A stretch of 64,000 bases of DNA from Bacteroidales bacterium UBA5382 (GTDB taxonomy: Bacteria; Bacteroidota; Bacteroidia; Bacteroidales; Dysgonomonadaceae): assembly GCA_002409745.1 (NCBI GenBank), contig DHOU01000020.1, positions 6,983-70,982 on the forward strand, in the 5' to 3' direction. Position 1 is the stretch's first letter; each line of letters opens with the position of its first letter. Shown here one piece after another: positions 43,777 to 51,477 of this stretch. A model generated the notes under the pieces. That model was not told the origin of the DNA. It made no database searches and worked only from the letters and a program-made list of their open reading frames with translations. Both the position numbers and the translations under genes were made by a program.

Positions 43777-43784
43777 CAAAAGTA
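43777..43784 (-). promoter_or_regulatory. -7 element of the DUF4199-GT2 operon
   Basis: Minus strand reads TACTTTTG, matching TAnnTTTG, 19 nt upstream of the ATG at 43757. Confidence 0.5.
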
Positions 43785-43809
43785 ATGAATTTTACCGAAT
43801 GTCCGAAGA

Positions 43810-43857
43810 GAATTGACAATTGACGATGGATAATGGAGAATGGACAATTCATAATTC
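43810..43857. repeat. Short tandem-word segment between divergent promoters
   Basis: AATTGACAATTGACGATGGATAATGG-type words (GACAATTGACG, GGATAATGGAGAATGGACAATTC) repeat imperfectly between the DUF4199 and uraA promoters. Confidence 0.45.
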
Positions 43858-43895
43858 TGCATTTTGTATTGTTCATCCGGTTCGAAATATTTTTT

Positions 43896-43903
43896 TATCT
43901 TTG
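43896..43903 (+). promoter_or_regulatory. -7 element of the uraA promoter
   Basis: TATCTTTG fits TAnnTTTG, 17 nt before the uraA ATG, giving a very short leader. No -33 TTTG at standard spacing. Confidence 0.5.
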
Positions 43904-43920
43904 TGCCCATATTTTAGAAT

Positions 43921-45123
43921 ATGGAAAACGAAAAACAGTTAAGCGCGGCATCGAAAACAATTATCGGCGTGCAGTTTCTTTTTGTGGCTTTCGGTGCCAC
44001 GGTGTTAGTACCCTTGTTGGTAGGGTTGGATCCATCGACGGCGCTTTTCGCCGCGGGAGTCGGGACATTGGTCTTTCATTTGGTAACGAAAGGCATTGTC
44101 CCGATTTTTTTGGGCAGTAGTTTCGCTTTTATCGCCCCGATCATCAAAGCTACGGAACTATATGGATTGGCCGGTACGCTATCGGGACTGGTAGCGGTGG
44201 GATTTGTATATTTCCTGATGAGTGCGCTGGTCAAATGGCAAGGCTTGCGGCTCATCGAACGCTTGTTTCCTCCGGTGGTCATCGGGCCGGTAATCATCCT
44301 TATCGGTTTGTCGCTGGCGGGAACCGGGGTGAGTATGGCGCAGGAAAACTGGATGTTGGCCCTCATCTCGTTAATCACGGCGGTGGTGATCAGTATGTTT
44401 GCAAAAGGGTTCTTTAAACTCATTCCGATTATTTCGGCGATCATTGCAGGATATATTGCGGCGGTATGCATGGGGCAAGTCGATTTTTCGGGAGTCGCGG
44501 CTGCGCCCTGGATCGGATTGCCCCAGTTTGTAAAACCGGCCTTTTCGTGGGAAGCCGTGCTGTTTATGATACCGGTTGCCATTGCGCCGGTCATCGAGCA
44601 TATCGGGAATGTGTATGCGGTGAACGAAGTAACCAAAAAGGATTTTATGAAAGATCCCGGATTGCACCGCACGTTGCTTGGCGACGGCATTGCCTGCTGT
44701 ATCTCCGGCTTTATAGGCGGCCCTCCCGTTACGACGTACTCCGAGGTTACGGGCGCCATGGTGTTGACGAAGGTCACCGATCCGGCGGTCATACGGGTGG
44801 CGGCTGTTGCGGGTATTGTCTTTTCGTTGATCGGGAAGGTGAGCGCCGTGTTGAAATCCATTCCCGGAGCCGTATTGGGAGGAATCATGCTCTTGCTCTT
44901 CGGCATGATTGCCGCCGTGGGCATCAATAATATGATTCAGAATAAAACCGATATGAACAATACTCGTAATTTGGTTATCGTTTCGCTCATTCTTACCACC
45001 GGCATCGGAGGAGCGGTCTTGCAAGCCGGAAGCTTTACGTTTTCGGGTATCGGTCTTTCCGCGGTCATTGGTTTGGTGCTTAATTTGATATTACCGAAGT
45101 CACAAGCGAACGAATCGGAATAG
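43921..45123 (+). CDS. uraA: Uracil permease, NCS2 family
   Basis: 400 residues with about 14 hydrophobic segments, the NCS2 nucleobase:cation symporter fold. It imports uracil by proton symport across the inner membrane. Recognisable parts are QFLFVAFGATVLVPLLVGLDPSTALFAAG (given here as the start QFLFVAFGATVLVP), FLGSSFAFIAPI, the substrate-site PVAIAPVIEHIGN with its glutamate, and GGPPVTTYSE with the second conserved glutamate. These two glutamates place it with uracil rather than xanthine carriers. Monocistronic by spacing. Confidence 0.93.
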   Translation: MENEKQLSAASKTIIGVQFLFVAFGATVLVPLLVGLDPSTALFAAGVGTLVFHLVTKGIVPIFLGSSFAFIAPIIKATELYGLAGTLSGLVAVGFVYFLMSALVKWQGLRLIERLFPPVVIGPVIILIGLSLAGTGVSMAQENWMLALISLITAVVISMFAKGFFKLIPIISAIIAGYIAAVCMGQVDFSGVAAAPWIGLPQFVKPAFSWEAVLFMIPVAIAPVIEHIGNVYAVNEVTKKDFMKDPGLHRTLLGDGIACCISGFIGGPPVTTYSEVTGAMVLTKVTDPAVIRVAAVAGIVFSLIGKVSAVLKSIPGAVLGGIMLLLFGMIAAVGINNMIQNKTDMNNTRNLVIVSLILTTGIGGAVLQAGSFTFSGIGLSAVIGLVLNLILPKSQANESE

Positions 45124-45246
45124 ATTTTCCCGCTCGAAATGTGAAGCAATGCAAACCACTATAGTTGCATGTGTAATAAAGTTTAAATTGTCGGCTTTTT
45201 CCTTCAAAAAGTTTGCTTGTCGAGAATAACGTATCGACTGTTTTTG

Positions 45247-45254
45247 TAAGTTTG
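45247..45254 (+). promoter_or_regulatory. -7 element upstream of the helical-protein gene at 45287
   Basis: TAAGTTTG fits TAnnTTTG, 32 nt before the ATG. A TTTG at 45212-45215 is too far for standard -33 spacing. Confidence 0.45.
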
Positions 45255-45286
45255 CATCGTTAACGACCTTTATAAAAAGAATCATT

Positions 45287-46024
45287 ATGAGTATAACAAG
45301 AATTTATCAAGGTAAAGATGTTGAAATGCTCACTACATGCAATATCATGATCGACAATGCCATTGCCGACCTACCTTTCCTTTCATCCAAGCGCAGTACT
45401 TGGACGATAGAGTTTTTTACGGGTATTAAGACACGCATTTCCAACGCATTTCAGAACTATCTGGGTATCGACCCCAAAGCCGAAGTGCATGCCGCTACCG
45501 AGGTTGTGGAGAAATTATGCAACGATGCGCTTATCGACCTTTCAGAGGTAAAAACGCAAATCGGCGAGGATTATAAATCGAATAGGCTCCGCCGCGACGA
45601 GATTTTAAAAGCATTGGGTTACGCTACTTTCTGGAAACGGGCGTCCAAGAAAGATCAGGAGGCTATCGCCGAGTTATTGTCGCATTTCGCCACTGGTTTA
45701 ACGGAAGAGTTGAAAACGGAATTTACTGCCACCGGGATTGCTACCGAAACATTGGATCGCATCGTTGCCGCCGCTAAAGACGAAACGGTACAACAAGCGA
45801 ATGTGAAGCAAGAAACCCTTAAAGGCGACAGCAAGGATATCTCGGCGGAAGTCGTCACCGAGTTCAATGGAATTTACAGCCAAACAATTTCTATAGGAAA
45901 GATTGCGACTTCTTTCCATCGGGGCGATCCATTGATGCGTGAAAAATTTTCCTATTCCAAGATCCTTAAAAATTTGAACGCCGCTCCCCGTAAGGATGAA
46001 AAAGAGGGCGAAAATAAGAAATAA
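45287..46024 (+). CDS. Helical cytoplasmic protein of unknown function
   Basis: 245 residues, no signal or membrane span, predicted alpha-helical: MLTTCNIMIDNAIADLPFL, TGIKTRISNAFQNYLG, KAEVHAATEVVEKLCNDALI, ILKALGYATFWKRASKKDQ, EAIAELLSHFATGLTEELK, and a charged tail (RKDEKEGENKK). No family is recognised with confidence. It has its own -7 element (45247) and a terminator (46066-46106), so it is monocistronic, and the 21-nt array (46114-46344) begins directly after that terminator. In size, helicity and Lys/Glu tail it parallels the products of 12093 and 33602. Confidence 0.7.
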   Translation: MSITRIYQGKDVEMLTTCNIMIDNAIADLPFLSSKRSTWTIEFFTGIKTRISNAFQNYLGIDPKAEVHAATEVVEKLCNDALIDLSEVKTQIGEDYKSNRLRRDEILKALGYATFWKRASKKDQEAIAELLSHFATGLTEELKTEFTATGIATETLDRIVAAAKDETVQQANVKQETLKGDSKDISAEVVTEFNGIYSQTISIGKIATSFHRGDPLMREKFSYSKILKNLNAAPRKDEKEGENKK

Positions 46025-46065
46025 AAGATAAAGCCTTTCCTTGTCCGTGTCTTTCTGTCTTTTTC

Positions 46066-46106
46066 AAAGAGGAGGCTATATTTATATTGTAGGCTTCTCT
46101 TTTTTG
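46066..46106 (+). terminator. Terminator of the helical-protein gene
   Basis: AAAGAGGAGGCTA (46066-46078) pairs with TAGGCTTCTCTTT (46090-46102) with one mismatch and one G-U, followed by TTTT. Confidence 0.7.
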
Positions 46107-46113
46107 GGGGGGT

Positions 46114-46344
46114 CCCATTCTCTTTGCCCGGCATCCTGTTCTCTTTAATCGATTTCATCTTCTCGAAAGCCGTTTTGTCGTTCTCTTTAGCCATTTTGAT
46201 GTTTTATAAAGTTATTTTCCCCTTCTCGATACTGATTTTCTAATTCTCTTTAGTCATTTTCATCTTTTCGAAAGCCATTTTCCTGTTTTCGAAGGATATT
46301 TTCCTTTTCTCTAAGGTCGTTTTGTGGCGCCCTTTGGCAAAATG
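46114..46344 (+). repeat. 21-nt-period degenerate repeat array 3
   Basis: Eleven units of exactly 21 nt without a single gap, starting at 46114, 46135, 46156 and so on to 46324. The consensus is roughly CATCTTTTCGAAAGCCATTTT; most units end in TTTT and have TTCTC or TTTTCGAAAG in the middle. The outermost units are most degenerate. Read on the minus strand it gives a heptad peptide pattern (KMAFEKM, KMTKEN, KISIEKG, KTAFEKM) interrupted by stop codons, so it is not a gene as it stands. It lies between the helical-protein gene and susC. Confidence 0.88.
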
Positions 46345-46358
46345 TTTGTCGCTACTAT

Positions 46359-46398
46359 TTGTTACAAACACTTCATAAAATTTTAACCGTTTTGTAAC
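46359..46398 (+). promoter_or_regulatory. Inverted repeat upstream of susC (candidate operator)
   Basis: GTTACAAAC (46361-46369) and GTTTTGTAAC (46389-46398) are inverted copies, and TTTGTTACAAA is itself an odd palindrome. It ends 53 nt before the susC ATG. It could be a regulator site or an mRNA hairpin. The same GTTACAA/TTGTAAC pair occurs at 52692-52740. Confidence 0.4.
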
Positions 46399-46451
46399 AT
46401 CTATTTCATTCCTTTGCGCTCGAAAAAAATTAGGTAATATCATCATTTTTT

Positions 46452-49400
46452 ATGAGAAAAAGAATTTGTTTTAGGGCCCATAGCCTATGGCTGGTTTTGG
46501 CTTTGTTTTTAGTTGCTGGCGGTATTTCTGCGCAAACGTCCTTGTTGAAAGGGAAAGTGACAGATGTCAATAATGAACCGCTCATTGGAGTGAATGTTAT
46601 TGAAAAAGGCACGAATAACGGTACGGTTACCGATATCGAAGGCCGTTTTTCTTTGAATGCTTCTTCCAATGCCACGATCGTGTTTTCCTATATCGGGTTT
46701 ACGGAGCTCGAAGTGGCGAGAAGCCGGCGGACTGTCTTGGATGTTACGCTCGAAGAGGATATGAAATTATTGGACGAAGTGGTTATTACCGCTTTAGGGA
46801 TTAAGCGAGAAGCCCGGCAATTGGGATATTCTACGGAAAACCTGGATGGCGAATCTATTGCCAATACCATGCCTTCGAATTGGTCTGCCGGATTGAGCGG
46901 TAAAGTGGCCGGATTGAATATCGTGTCACCCGGTGGCCCCATTGGTTCTACCCGGATTTCTTTGCGTGGGGATGTATCGCTGAATGTGAATGGAAATAAC
47001 GCCTTGATTGTGGTCGACGGTGTCCCGATGAGTAATACGATTTCCAATCCGGGAATGGCTTACGGCGCCGGAGTAGCGGCGGAACTTTCCATCGACTATG
47101 GAAATGGTTTTGCGGATATAAATCCCAATGATATCGCGAATATTCAGGTACTCAAAGGAGCAAGCGCGACGGCTCTTTACGGTTCGAGGGCTGCCAACGG
47201 CGTACTATTGGTAACGACCAAAGCAGGCGAAAAAGCGTCGAAAGGTATCGGCGTGACGTTTTCATCCAACCTGAATTTTGAAGATGTCATGAGATGGCCG
47301 GATTACCAATATGAATTCGGACAAGGGTTGCCGACGAATATCGGCAAGGCGGGCACGGAATATGCCGGGAAACAATATTATTCGTACGGGGCATCGCCCG
47401 ACGGAAACTCCGGTACGAGTGGGACAAGCAGCGCTTATGGAGCTGCGTTTGATGCAAATCAACTTTATTATCAATATGATCCCGTTACACAAGGAAGAGC
47501 TGCTGTGCCTACTCCTTGGGTCGGCTATCCGAATAACCGGAAAGATTTATTTCAACTAGGATTTACCTCTACCAACTCCGTTGCTATTACCGGAAAAAAC
47601 GATAAAGGTTCGGTAAGGGCATCGGTTACTTACACCAAGAACGAGTGGATTTTGCCCAATACCGGTTTTGAACGGTTTTCTTTCAATGTGGCGGGCCAAC
47701 AACAGGTTTCTAAAAGAGTGAAGTTGGATTATAGAAGTTCTTATACGAATAGAAGTTTAGACAATACTCCCGCCTTGGGTTATAACAGTAATTCTATTTC
47801 CTATTTCCTTATCTTTCAAAACCCGAATGTAAATCTCGATTGGTTAAAGCCGAAGTGGAGAACGGGACAAGAAAATATAAAACAATTACAGCCGTATAGC
47901 ACCTATATCGGTAATCCTTACGTGATATTACATGAATCGGAAAATCCGTCCGAGAAGCATAGCAATGTTACTTCGCTTTCGGCAACCATGAATGTAACTC
48001 CCCATTTGGATGTCATGGTTCGGTCGGGGCTTCAATTGTCTTCCGATCAAAGGGAACAGCATCGTCCTATGAGTGATGTGGTGTTTGGAAACGGTTTTTT
48101 CAAAAAAGAAAATGTCTTTGATTATGAAATGAATTCCGACGCATTGGTTACCTATCACCATATTTTTGGGGATGCTTTCCATATCAATGTTGCCGGCGGA
48201 GGAAATCTGATGAGGCAAAAATATGATTTGTTGGCTGCATCGGTAAACGGATTGAAAACGCCGGGCGTCTATAAATTATCCAACGGCTCTTCCAATCCTT
48301 CGGTAAGAACGGTTATCCGGAACAAGGCGATTAACAGCCTTTACTTTATGGCGAATTTAGCCTATCAGAATAAGGTCTTTTTGGATATCACCGGGAGAAA
48401 CGATTGGTCGTCCACCTTACCGGCCGAAAACCGTTCGTTCTTCTATCCGTCGGTAAGCAGCAGCTTTATTCTGAATGAATTGTTTACGATGCCCTCGCAA
48501 ATTAGCTTCTTTAAGTTTCGGGCTTCCTGGGCGCAGGTAGGAAACGATACGGAGCCTTACAAGACCTCGCAATACTACGAAACGAGCGATTTTTCAGGCT
48601 CGTTGGTTTTACCCACCACGCTGTTCAATACCGATTTTAAACCTGAAATATCTACCAATTACGAGGTCGGTGTCGATTACAGAATGTTTAACGACCGTTT
48701 AGGGATTGACCTGACGTATTATTACAATACGACTAAAAACCAGATTTTGGATGCGCCCATCGATCCGACAACCGGTTATTCGCGGGCGACGATTAATTCG
48801 GGTAGCGTACGCAATAAAGGCTTGGAAATAGAATTGAATGCCGTACCGGTATCGACCAAAGACTTTACGTGGAGATCGATGGTTACGTGGGCGATGAATA
48901 AGAATAAGATCCTTTCCTTAGCGGAAGGCTCCGATGAAAATCAGTTGATTGCCACGGTCGGGTCGGTCGTATCCTTAATCGGTACGGTCGGCGGTACGGT
49001 TTCCGATTTATGGGGATATAAGTTGGTTCGCAATGAAGAAGGGAAAGTCGTCATAGGGGCGAACGGGTTACCCGAAAAAGCTCCCGAGATTGAATATGTC
49101 GGAAATGCGAGTCCCGATTGGAAAGCCGGATTCTACAACGAATTTAAATATAAAGGCTTCAAATTGGGCGTCCTTTTTGATGGGCAAATGGGAGGAATGG
49201 TGTATTCGCAATCCTTTCATAAGATGACCGAACAGGGTAAGTTGGCCCATACGCTCAACGGCAGGCTTCCGGGCACGGAATTCTACATCGCCGCCGACGA
49301 CCCGAGAATAAAAAATGATCCTTCGCTAATACAATTGGGAGGTATTTATATGGTGGCGCCCGGTGTGATAAGAAATGCCGATGGAAGTTATAGTGAAAAC

Positions 49401-49721
49401 ACGAAACTAGTCACCGTCGAAGCGTATAACAAGGAAAATTACCGTCGGGCCAATGTGGAGACGAACACCTTTGATGCTTCTTATATCAAACTCCGGGAAA
49501 TAAGGCTCGAATATGCCTTATCGCCCAAACTTTTGCAAAAGACTCCTTTTACGGCTGCATCCTTTGCCGTGTATGGAAGAAATCTGCTCACCATTACCGA
49601 TTATCCGCTGTATGATCCGGAAATAGCCGCGTTAGATGGCAATTCGATGGTGGTGGGTATCGAAAACGGGTCGTTGCCCTCTACCAAATCCTATGGGATC
49701 AATTTAAATTTGAGCTTTTAA
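46452..49721 (+). CDS. SusC/RagA-family TonB-linked outer-membrane protein
   Basis: 1089 residues. Signal peptide (about 1-28, GGISAQ), then a carboxypeptidase-regulatory-like domain (LLKGKVTDVNNEPLIGVNV, about 31-110), the plug domain that begins at LLDEVVITALGIKREARQLG and contains ALIVVDGVPM and NIQVLKGASATALYGSRAANG, and a 22-strand barrel to the C-terminal phenylalanine. It imports oligosaccharides or other nutrients with TonB-ExbBD energy through the outer membrane, covered by the SusD lid encoded 18 nt downstream. No glycosidase or sensor gene is adjacent, so the substrate cannot be predicted. Confidence 0.95.
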   Translation: MRKRICFRAHSLWLVLALFLVAGGISAQTSLLKGKVTDVNNEPLIGVNVIEKGTNNGTVTDIEGRFSLNASSNATIVFSYIGFTELEVARSRRTVLDVTLEEDMKLLDEVVITALGIKREARQLGYSTENLDGESIANTMPSNWSAGLSGKVAGLNIVSPGGPIGSTRISLRGDVSLNVNGNNALIVVDGVPMSNTISNPGMAYGAGVAAELSIDYGNGFADINPNDIANIQVLKGASATALYGSRAANGVLLVTTKAGEKASKGIGVTFSSNLNFEDVMRWPDYQYEFGQGLPTNIGKAGTEYAGKQYYSYGASPDGNSGTSGTSSAYGAAFDANQLYYQYDPVTQGRAAVPTPWVGYPNNRKDLFQLGFTSTNSVAITGKNDKGSVRASVTYTKNEWILPNTGFERFSFNVAGQQQVSKRVKLDYRSSYTNRSLDNTPALGYNSNSISYFLIFQNPNVNLDWLKPKWRTGQENIKQLQPYSTYIGNPYVILHESENPSEKHSNVTSLSATMNVTPHLDVMVRSGLQLSSDQREQHRPMSDVVFGNGFFKKENVFDYEMNSDALVTYHHIFGDAFHINVAGGGNLMRQKYDLLAASVNGLKTPGVYKLSNGSSNPSVRTVIRNKAINSLYFMANLAYQNKVFLDITGRNDWSSTLPAENRSFFYPSVSSSFILNELFTMPSQISFFKFRASWAQVGNDTEPYKTSQYYETSDFSGSLVLPTTLFNTDFKPEISTNYEVGVDYRMFNDRLGIDLTYYYNTTKNQILDAPIDPTTGYSRATINSGSVRNKGLEIELNAVPVSTKDFTWRSMVTWAMNKNKILSLAEGSDENQLIATVGSVVSLIGTVGGTVSDLWGYKLVRNEEGKVVIGANGLPEKAPEIEYVGNASPDWKAGFYNEFKYKGFKLGVLFDGQMGGMVYSQSFHKMTEQGKLAHTLNGRLPGTEFYIAADDPRIKNDPSLIQLGGIYMVAPGVIRNADGSYSENTKLVTVEAYNKENYRRANVETNTFDASYIKLREIRLEYALSPKLLQKTPFTAASFAVYGRNLLTITDYPLYDPEIAALDGNSMVVGIENGSLPSTKSYGINLNLSF

Positions 49722-49739
49722 TAGATTAAATTATATATA

Positions 49740-51194
49740 ATGAACGCATTAAAACAGACAATTCTATACATATTCCTCATCATGGGGGTTGCTTTCACCT
49801 CTTGTGAAGACTTAGACGATTTGAACACCGATCCCACACGCATGCAGCAAGCAAACCCCGGCGTGTTCTTGAATCCGGTTCTATACAATGTATCTTCTTA
49901 TAATTGGGAACGATATAACAGCTTTACATTTCATTTGATGCAAGGCATTGTGACGACTAACAGTACCGGTGGATTAGGGTGGTATTATATGACGGATGCT
50001 GCGGGCGATGGTACATGGAGTACGTATTACCGTTGGTTGAATAATATAAAAGAAATGGAGGAACAAGCCGAAGAGTTGAACGAACCCAATTATGAGGCGA
50101 TTGCAAAAGTCTTGAAGAGTTGGCTTTATCAGATTTTGGTCGAGGGATTCGGCGATGTTCCCATGGCGGAAGCCATACGGGGCGATGAAAAGATTTTTAC
50201 GCCGGCTTTCGATTCTCAAATCGATATTTACCGGACTATTCTGCAAGAGTTGGATTCGGCCAATCTGCTTTTCGATGAAACGCAGGGATTGCGGTATAAT
50301 CCCGAAGGGGAATTATTATATCATACGGAAACTCCGGCATCAGGAGCCACATCGGCCGGGATCGTTAAATGGAGGAAGTTTGCGAATTCTCTTAAGCTCC
50401 GCGTCTTATTAAGGGTGTTGGATGTGAATGGATTGAATGCGAAAGCTGAAATCATGAAACTAATCAATGATCCGGTTGCCTATCCTCTATTCGAATCGAA
50501 TGACGAGGCTGCTTTACTGCCTGTTACGGGGGTATATCCTTTGGAAGCGCCTATGACCCGCCCGCAAGATTTTACTTCTTATAAGGCGCTATCGGAATTT
50601 TTTATCGATCATCTGAAAGAATGGAACGATCCCCGATTGCCGATCTTCGCGCAGCAAACGACCAATGACGGGGTGAAATCTTATTTCGGATGGCCAAGCG
50701 GATACAATACGGTGCCCAGCTTTAACGGTTCTCTGCCCAATCAGGGTATCGTAAAAGCGCCGATGAAATTAGCGTTAATGACGTATGCCGAGGTGGAGTT
50801 TATCAAAGCCGAATTGGCTCAGAAGTCGATTATCTCTTCCGATGCAGCGAGTCATTATCGCAAAGCGGTCGAAGCGGCTATCACGCAATGGGGGGCCATT
50901 GTTCCGGAAGGGTATTTCGATAATTCCGAAACGAAATACGACAATTCGTTGGAGAGGATCATGATCCAGAAATATTACGCCTTGTTTTTTTGTGATTATC
51001 AGCAATGGTTTGAATATAATAGGACGGGAATGCCCGAGATGCCTGTCGGAGAGGGTGTCCCGACAGGTAATGTCATGCCCCGGCGGTTTAAATATCCCTC
51101 TACATTACAAAGGACGAATTTGGCGAATTATCAAAAAGCCAAAGAAAGTATGGGCGGCGATGATTTTAACCTCAAACTGATTTGGCAAAAATAA
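49740..51194 (+). CDS. SusD/RagB-family nutrient-binding lipoprotein
   Basis: 484 residues with an SPII signal (AFTSC, Cys22) and the SusD-like type-2 (PF12771) pattern: EDLDDLNTDPTRMQQANPG after the anchor, NYEAIAKVLKSWLYQILVEGFGDVP cut to its TPR-like core AIAKVLKSWLYQ, and LMTYAEVEFIKAELA near residue 345. It is the surface lid and ligand-binding partner of the SusC transporter encoded directly upstream. The pair ends in a terminator at 51430-51467, so this locus is just a SusCD pair without enzymes. Confidence 0.94.
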   Translation: MNALKQTILYIFLIMGVAFTSCEDLDDLNTDPTRMQQANPGVFLNPVLYNVSSYNWERYNSFTFHLMQGIVTTNSTGGLGWYYMTDAAGDGTWSTYYRWLNNIKEMEEQAEELNEPNYEAIAKVLKSWLYQILVEGFGDVPMAEAIRGDEKIFTPAFDSQIDIYRTILQELDSANLLFDETQGLRYNPEGELLYHTETPASGATSAGIVKWRKFANSLKLRVLLRVLDVNGLNAKAEIMKLINDPVAYPLFESNDEAALLPVTGVYPLEAPMTRPQDFTSYKALSEFFIDHLKEWNDPRLPIFAQQTTNDGVKSYFGWPSGYNTVPSFNGSLPNQGIVKAPMKLALMTYAEVEFIKAELAQKSIISSDAASHYRKAVEAAITQWGAIVPEGYFDNSETKYDNSLERIMIQKYYALFFCDYQQWFEYNRTGMPEMPVGEGVPTGNVMPRRFKYPSTLQRTNLANYQKAKESMGGDDFNLKLIWQK

Positions 51195-51232
51195 TGCGGA
51201 TTATCGTAAAAGTATAAAATAAAATTCTTCTT

Positions 51233-51425
51233 AGAGCCTGTTTAAATTTTACAACTAAAGTTTTTTATAGCTGTTTTGGGATGGATTTTTTGCTTCTTGA
51301 TGGCAGATTTAGCGGGCTAAATCAAAAACAAGAAGTGAAAAAGACGCTCGAAAGAGCATAAAAAAGTAGTTGAGAATTGTTTTTTACCTATAGCAAAATA
51401 TTTCGCTAAAATTTAAACAAGCTCT
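51233..51425 (+). repeat. MITE-like element with 19-bp terminal inverted repeats
   Basis: The ends AGAGCCTGTTTAAATTTTA (51233-51251) and TAAAATTTAAACAAGCTCT (51407-51425) are inverted repeats with one mismatch. The 193-bp element has no ORF of note and lies between susD and its terminator. The termini share the CTGTTTAAATTT core with the elements at 23833 and 7211, but the interior is different, so it is a second type in the same class. Confidence 0.8.
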
Positions 51426-51429
51426 TAAA

Positions 51430-51467
51430 CTTCCGGCGGGTGGCATACACCTGCCGGAAGGTTTTTT
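51430..51467 (+). terminator. Terminator of susCD
   Basis: CTTCCGGC (51430-51437) pairs with GCCGGAAG (51453-51460), with an inner GGTG/CACC stem, followed by GTTTTTT. It lies 236 nt after susD because the MITE-like element is in between, and next to the stop of the convergent gene. Confidence 0.85.
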
Positions 51468-51477
51468 GATGGCGTTT

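Noticed and set aside
43758..43910. N-terminal extension of the DUF4199 protein
   Set aside because: The extension is translated from a tandem-word spacer and crosses the candidate promoter at 43777-43784.
45952..46446. Minus-strand ORFs with heptad KMxxEN repeats
   Set aside because: They reflect the 21-nt array, are interrupted by stops, and one overlaps the end of the real gene at 45287-46024.
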